Shown here piece after piece: positions 38,030 to 46,418 of a stretch of DNA of 64,000 nt; positions within the stretch are counted from its first letter, which is position 1; every line of letters begins with the position of its first letter. Both the position numbers and the translations under genes were made by a program. Location: contig JBGOVA010000001.1 in NCBI GenBank assembly GCA_041477875.1, forward strand, positions 1 to 64,000, given 5' to 3'. The notes beneath the pieces are model-generated. The model was not told the origin of the DNA. It did no database searches and saw nothing but the letters and a program-made list of their open reading frames with translations. The DNA is from SZUA-430 sp041477875 (lineage in GTDB: Bacteria; Pseudomonadota; Alphaproteobacteria; Micropepsales; Micropepsaceae).

Positions 38030-39108
38030 GCCTTTTTGTCAAACTCACCGTCGTTGGACTCGCTGCCGGTGTCGGCGGACTCGCGAGCCTTTCTCAGATT
38101 CAGAGCACCGCCAATTCGCTGACCTATCGTGTCGAAATGCCGAACCTTGCGGGACTCGCAGGCCTGGTTGGTTTCGGCGCATCGGCGGCCGGCGCGGCCG
38201 GCACCGGCGGGCCTGTCGACCGAACGTTTCCGGTGCGGCGTGTCCGCATAGACGGACTCGTCGCTCAAGTGGAACTCATCGCCTCGCCGCAAGGGCCGGT
38301 ACGCATCCAAGCGAACGGCAAGCCCGAAACGCTCAAGGAACTGCAAATTCGCGCCGTCGGCGACGAAGTCGTTCTCCGCCTCGACACCGAAGAGCAGGAA
38401 GCTTGGTTTCCTTGGAACCTGTTCAACCTGATGTCGAAGGATCGCAGAATCCAGGATTTGCAGGTCAGAATCTCGGCGCCGCTCGGCACGCCATATGAAA
38501 TCGACGACATGATCGGGTCGATCAATGCGGGCGACCTCGACGCACCGTTGCGTCTCGATGGTCACTCCGTGACCGCGCGCTTCGGTCGCGTCCAGAGTGC
38601 AAAGGTCAGTATCTCGGGCTCCGGCCGCATTGCGATCGGAGCCATTAAGGAAAACCTCGACCTCGACGTCGCGGGCAGCGGCAGGTTCGAAGCGGCCTCC
38701 GCCGCGGCGGCTCAAGTTGACATCGCCGGCGGCGGCGACGTCATCATTGGTCCTCTCACTGGCGCGTTCAGCGCCGACGTCGCGGGTTCTGGCGATGTGC
38801 GCGTCGCGCGCGTCAATGGACCTGTCGATGTCGATATCGCAGGCTCGGGCGGCGTGATCGTCGACGGCGGGCGCGCTCAATCCTTCCGCGTCGACATCGC
38901 AGGCTCGGGGGACATCCTGTTCAAGGGTGAAGTCGTCGACCCGAGCATCGAGATCTTCGGCTCGGGCAGCGTGAAGGTCGGCTGCTACAGCGGCAACCTC
39001 AGAAAAGAGGTTGCGGGTTCCGGCGAATTCGAAGATCTCCATTTGTGTACGCCGTCGCCTGCGCCGCCGGCCCAACCTGCACCGCCGGCGCCGCCTGCAC
39101 GTCCATAA
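38026..39108 (+). CDS. GIN-domain (DUF2807) surface protein, 360 aa
   Basis: The N-terminus is hydrophobic (LFVKLTVVGLAAGVGGLASL), a signal or anchor. Residues about 60-340 form the head GIN domain. A first strand region (VRRVRIDGLVAQVELIAS) is followed by repeated turns ISGSGRI, VAGSGRF, IAGGGDV, VAGSGDV, IAGSGGV, IAGSGDI, FGSGSV and VAGSGEF at intervals of about 18-22 aa, a beta-helix pattern. The C-terminus is Pro/Ala-rich (PAPPAQPAPPAPPARP). GIN domains are proposed adhesins or envelope sensors; the biochemical role is not proven. The ORF shares an operon with the 63-aa membrane peptide. Confidence 0.85.
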   Translation: MSLFVKLTVVGLAAGVGGLASLSQIQSTANSLTYRVEMPNLAGLAGLVGFGASAAGAAGTGGPVDRTFPVRRVRIDGLVAQVELIASPQGPVRIQANGKPETLKELQIRAVGDEVVLRLDTEEQEAWFPWNLFNLMSKDRRIQDLQVRISAPLGTPYEIDDMIGSINAGDLDAPLRLDGHSVTARFGRVQSAKVSISGSGRIAIGAIKENLDLDVAGSGRFEAASAAAAQVDIAGGGDVIIGPLTGAFSADVAGSGDVRVARVNGPVDVDIAGSGGVIVDGGRAQSFRVDIAGSGDILFKGEVVDPSIEIFGSGSVKVGCYSGNLRKEVAGSGEFEDLHLCTPSPAPPAQPAPPAPPARP

Positions 39109-39110
39109 GG

Positions 39111-40319
39111 CTACTCGTAGCGCAGAGCCTCGATGGGATCGAGGCTCGCGGCGCGCCGCGCCGGGAAGAAGCCGAAGACGATTCCCACGGCCGCCGAAAA
39201 CGCGAACGCGACCACGACGACCAACGGGCTCAGCACGAACGGCACGCCGATCGCGTAAGCGATCGCCGCCGAGCCACCGAGCCCCAGCGCCGCGCCGATC
39301 AACCCGCCAAGGCACGACAGCAGAACCGCCTCGATCAAAAACTGCAGCAGCACGTCGCGCTCGAGCGCGCCGATCGCAAGCCGAATGCCGATCTCGCGCG
39401 TGCGCTCGGTCACCGAGACGAGCATGATGTTCATGATCCCGATCCCGCCGACGAGAAGACTGATCGCGGCGACCGCCGACAAGCCGGCGGTCAAGAGTTG
39501 CGTCGTGGACTCCACGAGGCTCGACAGCGATTGCAGATCGCGGGTCAGGAAATTGTCCTGCTCGCCCGGCCGGATGCGTCGCCGTTCCCGCAGCAATGCG
39601 GCGATCGAATCTTGCACCGGCTTCACCTGAGAGGCGGTGGCGGCGGACACCAAAATCTGCTGCACGTCGTCGGTGCCCGTCATGCGGCGTTGAACGGCCG
39701 CGATCGGCATCAGGATGGTATCGTCCTGATCCTGGCCCATGGTCGACTGTCCTTTTGCCGACAACACGCCGATGACCTCGCACGAGGTTGTCGTGCCGAG
39801 CCTGATCGAGGCGCCGAGCGGGTTCTGCTGGCCGAACAATTCCTTGCGCGGCGTTTCGCCGATGATGCAGACGGCGCGCCCGCCGCGCTCCTCGCTCTCG
39901 CTGAATATGCGCCCTTGCTTGAGCGGCCAATCGCGCACCGTCAGATAGGCGTTCGTCGTACCGGTAATCCCGATCGTCCAGTTGTTCGAGCCGTAGACGG
40001 CTTGCGTCTGCTTGACGGCTGCCGGCGCAACGGCGGCGATGCCCTGGATCTCGCGCTCGATCGCGTTCACGTCGTCGATCTTGAACGGCGTTTGCGGCGT
40101 GGCGGGACCCGCGCGCTGCGGCGTGAACGGCAGCACGAACAGAAGATTACGCCCCATCGACGCGATGTCGGAGGTGACCTTGAGGGTCAGTCCCTGCCCC
40201 AACGTCACGACGATCACGACCGCGGCGACGCCCACGATGATGCCGAGCGTCGTCAAGAGCGAGCGCAACAGGTTCGCGCGCAATTCACGCCAAGCCAGCT
40301 GCAGCGTGGTCCACAACAT
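39111..40319 (-). CDS. MacB-like ABC transporter permease
   Basis: A 402-aa FtsX/MacB-type permease. It has an N-terminal TM (LRSLLTTLGIIVGVAAVVIV), a large periplasmic MacB_PCD domain containing IEREIQGIAAVAPA and FGQQNPLGASIRLG, and three C-terminal TM helices starting LLVGGIGIMNIMLVSVTERTREIGIR (shown in parts). Unlike MacB itself, the ATPase is a separate gene upstream, overlapping by one base pair group (TGATG). The product works with the adaptor at 41.0-42.2 kb in mechanotransmission-type export. Confidence 0.92.
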   Translation of the reverse strand: MLWTTLQLAWRELRANLLRSLLTTLGIIVGVAAVVIVVTLGQGLTLKVTSDIASMGRNLLFVLPFTPQRAGPATPQTPFKIDDVNAIEREIQGIAAVAPAAVKQTQAVYGSNNWTIGITGTTNAYLTVRDWPLKQGRIFSESEERGGRAVCIIGETPRKELFGQQNPLGASIRLGTTTSCEVIGVLSAKGQSTMGQDQDDTILMPIAAVQRRMTGTDDVQQILVSAATASQVKPVQDSIAALLRERRRIRPGEQDNFLTRDLQSLSSLVESTTQLLTAGLSAVAAISLLVGGIGIMNIMLVSVTERTREIGIRLAIGALERDVLLQFLIEAVLLSCLGGLIGAALGLGGSAAIAYAIGVPFVLSPLVVVVAFAFSAAVGIVFGFFPARRAASLDPIEALRYE

Positions 40320-41026
40320 CAGGCGGCGCCTTTCTGAGCGGCCGCGTCGGACGCAATGCGGCCATCGCGAAAGCGGATCTGCCGCTGCGCGTATCCGGCA
40401 ATGTCTTCCTCATGCGTCACGAGCACGATCGTCATATGGCGCGTCTGGTTGAGATCGGCCAGCAGCTTCATGATCTCGTGGCTGCGCGCCGAATCCAGGT
40501 TTCCCGTTGGCTCGTCGGCAAAGATCACTGCAGGTTCCGTCACGAGCGCCCGCGCGATCGCCACGCGCTGCTGCTGCCCGCCGGACAATTCCGACGACGT
40601 ATGATCCGCGCGATCGGCCAGCCCCACGAGGTCGAGCGCGTGCAGCGCCTGCTTGCGCCGCACCGCCGCGCTTTCGCCGCGATAGATCAACGGTAGTTCC
40701 AGATTCTCGCGCGCCGTCGTGCGCTTGAGCAGATTGTACCCCTGGAACACGAAGCCGATATAGTTGCGCCTGAGCAGCGCGCGCTGGGACCGTGTCAGCG
40801 TGCCGACGTCGATGCCGCGGAAGTAATAGCGCCCGCTCGTCGGCGTATCGAGGCAGCCCAGAATGTTCATCGCCGTCGATTTGCCCGAACCCGACGGCCC
40901 CATGATGGCGACGAACTCGCCGTCGCCGATGGTGAGACTGACGTCGTCGAGCGCACGCACCTCCGTCTCGCCCTTGCCGTAGATCTTGGAGACGCGATCG
41001 AAACGGATGAGCGGCGCTTGCGCCAT
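40319..41026 (-). CDS. ABC transporter ATP-binding protein (MacB/LolD type)
   Basis: A 235-aa ATPase with Walker A GPSGSGKST near residue 41, Q-loop FVFQGYNLL, signature ELSGGQQQRVAIARAL near 145, Walker B VIFADEPTGNLDS and the switch His in VTHEED. It belongs with the permease that follows and the adaptor that precedes it (4 bp from its stop). ATG 41026 was preferred to a GTG 24 bp upstream that lies within the adaptor gene. Confidence 0.94.
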   Translation of the reverse strand: MAQAPLIRFDRVSKIYGKGETEVRALDDVSLTIGDGEFVAIMGPSGSGKSTAMNILGCLDTPTSGRYYFRGIDVGTLTRSQRALLRRNYIGFVFQGYNLLKRTTARENLELPLIYRGESAAVRRKQALHALDLVGLADRADHTSSELSGGQQQRVAIARALVTEPAVIFADEPTGNLDSARSHEIMKLLADLNQTRHMTIVLVTHEEDIAGYAQRQIRFRDGRIASDAAAQKGAA

Positions 41027-41030
41027 ATCC

Positions 41031-42248
41031 CTATTGCTGCGTTGTTGCACGGCCGGCCGTCGCGACGTCCAGGATGAATTCTTCGCCCGCCTTCACGTTC
41101 CCGCTCGTCACCTGCGTGCGCCGTCCGTCGGTGACGCCCAGCGTGACTTTGCGCGACACCAGCTTGCCGTCGCTGCCCAAGAACCAAACCTCGCCCTTGC
41201 CCGACGCAATCGGATCGACCGGTGCCGTCGTCGCGACCGGCATGAAACTGGACGCGCCGGTGGCCTGTGGCTGGAAGCGCAGCGCGCCGTTCGGCACGCT
41301 CGTGACGTTGTTGACGACGCGCACGACCACGTCGGCCGTCGCCGTCATGCCGGGCTTGAGCAAGCCCTGCGCGTTCTCGACGCTCAACACCCCTTGATAC
41401 GTCACGACATTCGAAACCGTCTTCGCCGCGTTGCGCAGCTCGACGACTTTTGCATTGAAGATTTGTGCGGGATAGGCGTCGACCGTGAAGGTCGCATCTT
41501 GGTTGAGCCGCACTTGGCCGATGTCGGCCTCGTCGATGTCGACGGTGAGTTCGAGCTTCGTCAGGTCCGACGCGATGATGAACAACTCCGGCGTCGTGAA
41601 CCCGGCGGTCACGGTCTGGCCCCGCTCGATCTTGCGATCGAGCACGATGCCGTCGATGGGTGAGCGGATCGCGGCCTTCGCGAGATTGGCCTCCGCTTGG
41701 TCGGCCTGCGCGCGCGTGCTGTTCAGCGTAGCCGAAGCCGCGTCGCGCGCAGCCAGCGCCGCGTCGTACGCCGACGCCGAGGCAAAACCCCGGTCGCGTA
41801 GCGCACGCGAGCGCTTCAAGTCGTTCTGGGCCTTGGCGAGATTGGCCGCCGACTGCTCGACGCTCGCCCGCGCCTGTACTGCGCGCGCCTTGAGCTCGTC
41901 CGTATTGATGCGCGCGATGATCTGGCCCTTCTTCACGCGGTCGTTGAAATCGACGACGATCTCGTCGATCCGCCCCGACACCTCGGCGCCCACGGTGACC
42001 TTGTCGATCGGCTGAAGCGTTCCCGTCGCCGTGACCAGCGCGCGGATCGTCGCGACCTCGGCCTTGCCCTTGATGTATTCGGTCTTCTTGGCCGGCGTCA
42101 GGACCCACCAGGCGCCGATCGCCACGACCAAGCCCGCAATCGCCAGCACCCACCAGCGCCGCCACGATGGCGTCCTGGCGCGCCCGATCCCAAGCGTGCG
42201 CTCGATATCGCTCGGCGCGCTCGCCGGCCGTACTGTCGTGTCGTTCAT
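41031..42248 (-). CDS. MacA-like periplasmic adaptor
   Basis: A 405-aa membrane fusion protein: cytoplasmic N-terminus, one TM (WWVLAIAGLVVAIGAWWVL), a lipoyl half (VTVGAEVSGRIDEIVVDFN), an alpha-helical hairpin with repeated Ala/Arg heptads, the second half IRSPIDGIVLDRKIERGQTV, and beta-barrel and MP domains. It heads the adaptor-ATPase-permease operon. Transcription probably starts from the TATATA/TTGAAC promoter at 42291-42319, overlapped by an 18-bp palindrome. Confidence 0.92.
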   Translation of the reverse strand: MNDTTVRPASAPSDIERTLGIGRARTPSWRRWWVLAIAGLVVAIGAWWVLTPAKKTEYIKGKAEVATIRALVTATGTLQPIDKVTVGAEVSGRIDEIVVDFNDRVKKGQIIARINTDELKARAVQARASVEQSAANLAKAQNDLKRSRALRDRGFASASAYDAALAARDAASATLNSTRAQADQAEANLAKAAIRSPIDGIVLDRKIERGQTVTAGFTTPELFIIASDLTKLELTVDIDEADIGQVRLNQDATFTVDAYPAQIFNAKVVELRNAAKTVSNVVTYQGVLSVENAQGLLKPGMTATADVVVRVVNNVTSVPNGALRFQPQATGASSFMPVATTAPVDPIASGKGEVWFLGSDGKLVSRKVTLGVTDGRRTQVTSGNVKAGEEFILDVATAGRATTQQ

Positions 42249-42290
42249 TCGCCGATATCCAGCAAGCGCCGTGCCCCACACATCGGAGCT

Positions 42291-42319
42291 TATATAGGAA
42301 AGCCCCAAGCTCAGTTCAA
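42291..42319 (-). promoter_or_regulatory. sigma70-type promoter of the MacAB-like operon
   Basis: On the minus strand TTGAAC (42319-42314) and TATATA (42296-42291) are separated by exactly 17 bp, 43 bp upstream of the adaptor ATG at 42248. Its -35 lies inside the adjacent palindrome. Confidence 0.7.
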
Positions 42320-42332
42320 ACAACTGTTTGAA
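42315..42332. promoter_or_regulatory. orphan operator: 18-bp perfect palindrome over the -35
   Basis: TTCAAACAACTGTTTGAA has two perfect 8-bp arms around AC. It covers the -35 element of the MacAB-like operon promoter, the classical place for a repressor. The form resembles TetR-family operators, but no regulator gene lies next to it. Confidence 0.75.
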
Positions 42333-42357
42333 TTGAGTCCGGCGCGCTCCGGTTCGG

Positions 42358-43452
42358 TTAATGCGAATAAGGGTCCACGGCGTCGCGCAATCCGTCACCC
42401 AGCACGTTGAACGCCAGAACCACCAAAACGATCGGAAGCAGCGGAATCAGGAGCCAAGGGTACAGTTCGACCGCGCTGATGTTCTGCGCCTCGCTGAGCA
42501 GCACACCCCAGCTGACGACCGGTGGCCGCAAGCCGAGGCCCAAGAACGACAGCGCCGTCTCGCCTAAAATCATGCCCGGCACGGCCAAGGTCACGCTGGC
42601 GATCAGATGCCCGGCAAAATTCGGCAACATGTGTCTGAACAACACCCGAAGCCGGCTCGCGCCCAAGAGCTCCGCGGCGACAACATAGTCCTCCTCGCGC
42701 AGCGACAGCACCTTGGCGCGCACCGCCCGCGCGAGGCCGGGCCAATCGAGCAGACCCAAGATCAAGGTGATGCCGAAATAGACCCAAATCGGCGACCACG
42801 TCGCGGGCAACGCCGCCGCAAGTGCCATCCACAGCGGCAACTCCGGCAACGCGCGCAGCAACTCGATCACGCGCAGGATGCTGGCGTCCGCCCATCCGCC
42901 CAGATACCCGGCAAGCCCGCCCAACAGACACCCGAGCACAAAGCTGATCGAGACGCCGATCAGCCCGATCGTCAGCGATATCCGCGCGCCGTACGTCACG
43001 CGGCTGAAGATATCGCGGCCCAAGCGGTCCGTGCCGAAGATGTGGAACCCGCCGCCCTCGACCGGGCAGACGAGATGAAAGCGCGCCTCGAACAAATCCC
43101 AAAAGCGATACGCGTCGCTCTCGCACAGAAAGCGCAGCTTCTCGACCTTCGTCGTGTCGGGTTCGTAGATGCGCTTGAACGTCTCGAGATCGACCTTGGA
43201 CGACGTGCCGTAGACGAAGGGCCCGATAAAATTGCCTTCGTGAAACCAGTTCACATCGGCGGGCGGCGCGAAGATCGCATCGTTGTTGCGTGTCTCGGGC
43301 GCGTAAGGCGCGATGATCTCGGCGAACGGCAAGCTCCCGTAGAGCACGACGAGGAAGACCATGGAGATGAACGCGCCCCGCCGCCGCCACAGCCGGTCCA
43401 AGAAATTCGGCGTCTCGAGCTTGGCGAGCGTGGCGGCGTCGATGGCGGTCAT
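42358..43452 (-). CDS. peptide ABC transporter permease (YejE/OppC type)
   Basis: A 364-aa inner-membrane permease. It has an N-terminal TM (AFISMVFLVVLYGSLPFAEI), a long periplasmic loop containing HIFGTDRLGRDIFSRVTYGARISL (shown in parts as GTDRLGRDIFSR), five further TMs and the EAA loop (LGASRLRVLFRHMLPN). It ends FNVLGDGLRDAVDPYSH, typical of DppC/OppC. The long loop before GTDRLGRD is characteristic of YejE. It is the last gene of the long minus-strand run, coupled to the YejB-type permease by a 4-bp overlap. Confidence 0.92.
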   Translation of the reverse strand: MTAIDAATLAKLETPNFLDRLWRRRGAFISMVFLVVLYGSLPFAEIIAPYAPETRNNDAIFAPPADVNWFHEGNFIGPFVYGTSSKVDLETFKRIYEPDTTKVEKLRFLCESDAYRFWDLFEARFHLVCPVEGGGFHIFGTDRLGRDIFSRVTYGARISLTIGLIGVSISFVLGCLLGGLAGYLGGWADASILRVIELLRALPELPLWMALAAALPATWSPIWVYFGITLILGLLDWPGLARAVRAKVLSLREEDYVVAAELLGASRLRVLFRHMLPNFAGHLIASVTLAVPGMILGETALSFLGLGLRPPVVSWGVLLSEAQNISAVELYPWLLIPLLPIVLVVLAFNVLGDGLRDAVDPYSH

Positions 43453-44474
43453 CGCTCAAGCCCCTGCCCCAGCCTGACCCGCGGATCGATGAGCCCGAGC
43501 AGCAAGTCGGACACTAGCGTGCCGATCAAGGTCAGCACCGCCGCAAACAGCAGAATGAACCCCGCCAGGAACTGATCCTGCGACTGCAGCGCGTGCACGA
43601 GGACGGGCCCGACCGTCGGCAAACTCAGCACCACCGAAACGATCACCGACCCCGAAACCAGCGACGGCAGCAGATTGCCGATATCCGCAATGAACGGGAT
43701 CAGCGCCATGCGCACGGGATAGCGCAGCAACAACCGCGTTTCGCCCACGCCCCGCGCGCGCGCGGCGATCACATAAGGCTTGCGCAACTCGTCGAGCAGA
43801 TTTGCCCGCAGTCGGCGGATCATCGACCCGACGCCCGAGAACGCAATGATGACGACGGCCACCGCCAGATGCGCCGCCAGCGATCCGATCTTCGCCGGCG
43901 TCCACGGGTCGTCGGCATATTGCGGATCGATCAACCCGCCGATCGAAATCCCGAGCCACGCATGCGCGTAGGTCAGAACGACCAGCGCCAGCAGGAACCC
44001 CGGTGTCGCCATTGCCACATACGCAAACGCCGCAATTGAATAATCGCGCAAACTGTATTGCTTGATCGCCGATAGGATGCCGAGCGGCAGTGCGATCAAA
44101 TAGATCGCGATCACGGCCAAAACATTGACCGCGATCGTGGGCCCCAGCGCATAGCCGACGACGTCGGCCACCGGCTTGTCGAACTCGAACGACGTGCCCC
44201 AATTGCCTTGGATCAGTCCGGAATAGCCGCGCGACCCCGGCCACACGCCGATCCAAATCCCGAACTGTTCGATGACCGGTTTATCGAGACCGTATTCCGT
44301 GCGCAGATACTCGGCCTTCTCGGCGCCGTTGACGTCGCCCTGCGCCTTCAGCTCTTGCACCTGGTTCGACAGGTAATCGCCGGGCGGCAGCTGGATGATG
44401 AGAAAAATGAGCGCGGCGATGGCGACGAGCGCAGGCACCATCAGGATAAGACGCTCGGCCGTATAGCGCAGCAT
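43449..44474 (-). CDS. peptide ABC transporter permease (YejB/OppB type)
   Basis: A 341-aa permease starting MLRYTAERLILMVPALVAI. Six TMs are evident, with a periplasmic loop containing QVQELKAQGDVNGAEKAEYL and RGYSGLIQGNWGTSFEFDKPV, and the EAA loop ARGVGETRLLLRYPVRMALI. The length and loop match YejB. It pairs with the YejE-type permease and the two-domain ATPase of this operon to import oligopeptides or related amides. Confidence 0.92.
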   Translation of the reverse strand: MLRYTAERLILMVPALVAIAALIFLIIQLPPGDYLSNQVQELKAQGDVNGAEKAEYLRTEYGLDKPVIEQFGIWIGVWPGSRGYSGLIQGNWGTSFEFDKPVADVVGYALGPTIAVNVLAVIAIYLIALPLGILSAIKQYSLRDYSIAAFAYVAMATPGFLLALVVLTYAHAWLGISIGGLIDPQYADDPWTPAKIGSLAAHLAVAVVIIAFSGVGSMIRRLRANLLDELRKPYVIAARARGVGETRLLLRYPVRMALIPFIADIGNLLPSLVSGSVIVSVVLSLPTVGPVLVHALQSQDQFLAGFILLFAAVLTLIGTLVSDLLLGLIDPRVRLGQGLER

Positions 44475-44490
44475 TATCCCCCCGCGCGTT

Positions 44491-46401
44491 TCACTTACCG
44501 AACCAGAACTCGTCCATACGGTACATCCCGAACTGCGCGCCCGGCTCCCACGAGAATACACCGCGTTCCGGCACGTTGTGCAAAGTCGCGCGCACCGCGA
44601 TCGGCTGCATCACGCCCGACACCGTGCCGATGATGAACTGCTGCTCCGCGTGGATCTGGAGCATTTGTTCCCATGCGGCCTTGCGCTCCGCCGGCGTTTT
44701 CGCGACCCGCCACGACGTCGCGAGCTTGAGCAGTTCTTGCGCCGCCGGCAGATCGGGTGCCTCGCCCGCCTTGCCGTTGGCCTCGAAATATTGCCCCCAC
44801 TTCGGCCAGCTCATCGTGTCCTGCCGCGTCGGCGCCAGCTCCTCGGGGCTCATATCGGCTGTCGGAATGCCGGTGTCCCAACCCGACCACGCCGTCATCA
44901 CGGCCTCGCCGGAATTGGCGCGGTTGCGCATCACCGTGCGGTCCGACGGCTTGATGACGAGCTTGATGCCGATGGCCCTGTAGTGCTGCGTGATCAGCTG
45001 CAGCACGTCGCCCTCTTCTTTCGCCTCGCCGGCGGTCTCGACGATCAGCTCGAGCGGCCGCCCGTCGGCCATCAGCCGCGTGCCTTCCGCGTTGCGCTGC
45101 TTCAAGCCGATATCGTCGAGCAGCGCGCTTGCCGTCTTCGGATCGTGCCCGGCATTCGCCGTCAAATATTCCGGCTTGAACAGGGGCGAGGCCTTCAGCA
45201 CCGTATTGTTGCCCTCGGTCGCCAGCCCGAAGAACAGCGCGCGATTGATGTCGCTGCGGTCGATGCCGAGCGACAGAGCGCGCCGGAATCGCTCGTCGCG
45301 CATCAGCTTGCGCCACACCGGATCGTTCGTGTTCAGATTCGGATAGAGCGCGACATGTGATCCCTTGGCGATCGGCCACGTTAAAACCTTGTAGCCGCCC
45401 TTGGCCTGGTTCGCTTTGAGCACCGTGATATCGGCAAGTGACAGCCCGCGCGCCTGCAGGTCGGCGTCGCCCGCCGCCGTCTTCGCCGCGACCAAACCGC
45501 TGTCGGTGATCGCCATCTCGATACTGTCGATGTAGGGCAGCTGCTCGCCGTCGCTGTCGACGCGATGGAAGAACGGATTGCGCTTGAAGACGAAGCGATT
45601 GGCCGGCATCGCCGTCGTCGCGACCCACGGCTGCAGCGTCGGCAGGTCCGGATTGTCGTTGTTGTCCATGCTGTCCATGCGATTGTGAAGCGGCGCCCAC
45701 GTCCGCGCCTTGCCCGCCGCAACCTTCGCCGCCAGCGCGGCCGCGTCGGCGTACTTCACATGGAACTGCTTCAAGTAATGCGCCGGCCGATAGATATAGG
45801 GCTCGCGCGCCTGCGCCAGTGCCGCCAAAAACCCCGGGGTCGCCTTCGTCCAGCTGTAGCGCACGGTCAGCGCATCGACGATCTCGACCTTGGGCGCTTC
45901 GCCGCCGTTCAACAGATCGACCGGCGGCCCCTTGGGCGACAGCTCCTTGTTGGTCGCAATGTCTTCCCAGAAATAACGAAAATCGTCCGACGTGAATGGC
46001 TGCCCGTCGGACCATTTGTGGCCCGCGCGCAAGTGCATAGTAAAAATGCGCCCGTCCTTCACCTCGATCGCTTTCAGAATGTCGGGCTTCAATTCCAATT
46101 GCGGCGTCCACGTGACGAGGCGCGCATAGCCCCACGCGCTGAGCAGCCGGACGTCCTTCTCTTTGCTCAGCATCATTCGCAGGACGCCGCCCTGCTGGCC
46201 CGGCTCGCGTCCGCGTGCTTTCAGATCCACGACCAAAGGCTCGCTGGGCAAGCGCGTGGCGACCGGCGGCAGAGCGCCCTGCTTGACCTGTGCGGCAAGC
46301 GATGGCGTTTCCTTGTAGGCGACGGCGGGCGCCGATGCCGCCGAAGCGACCGCGGCACTCAGAATCGAAACGACCAAAATCGCGCCGCAACGAAGACGCA
46401 T
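44491..46401 (-). CDS. extracellular solute-binding protein (YejA-like, SBP family 5)
   Basis: A 636-aa periplasmic binding protein with signal peptide MRLRCGAILVVSILSAAVASAASA. SBP_bac_5 landmarks are VVDLKARGREPGQQGGVLRMML, MHLRAGHKWSDGQPFTSDDFRYFWEDI (in parts), GTYALKSW-like VLTWPIAKGSHVALYPNLN and RDERFRRALSLGIDRSDINRALF. The length is that of YejA, longer than OppA. YejA-type binders take peptides, including some peptide antibiotics, and peptidoglycan fragments in certain species. It is in operon with permeases (16 bp) and ATPase (17 bp). Confidence 0.92.
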   Translation of the reverse strand: MRLRCGAILVVSILSAAVASAASAPAVAYKETPSLAAQVKQGALPPVATRLPSEPLVVDLKARGREPGQQGGVLRMMLSKEKDVRLLSAWGYARLVTWTPQLELKPDILKAIEVKDGRIFTMHLRAGHKWSDGQPFTSDDFRYFWEDIATNKELSPKGPPVDLLNGGEAPKVEIVDALTVRYSWTKATPGFLAALAQAREPYIYRPAHYLKQFHVKYADAAALAAKVAAGKARTWAPLHNRMDSMDNNDNPDLPTLQPWVATTAMPANRFVFKRNPFFHRVDSDGEQLPYIDSIEMAITDSGLVAAKTAAGDADLQARGLSLADITVLKANQAKGGYKVLTWPIAKGSHVALYPNLNTNDPVWRKLMRDERFRRALSLGIDRSDINRALFFGLATEGNNTVLKASPLFKPEYLTANAGHDPKTASALLDDIGLKQRNAEGTRLMADGRPLELIVETAGEAKEEGDVLQLITQHYRAIGIKLVIKPSDRTVMRNRANSGEAVMTAWSGWDTGIPTADMSPEELAPTRQDTMSWPKWGQYFEANGKAGEAPDLPAAQELLKLATSWRVAKTPAERKAAWEQMLQIHAEQQFIIGTVSGVMQPIAVRATLHNVPERGVFSWEPGAQFGMYRMDEFWFGK

Positions 46402-46418
46402 CACTTGAAGCCCTCAAA

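Noticed and set aside
38597..39063. DNA tandem repeats in the GIN-domain gene
   Set aside because: The repetition is at protein level (GSG turns); the nucleotide copies are diverged, so it is a structural repeat, not a DNA satellite.
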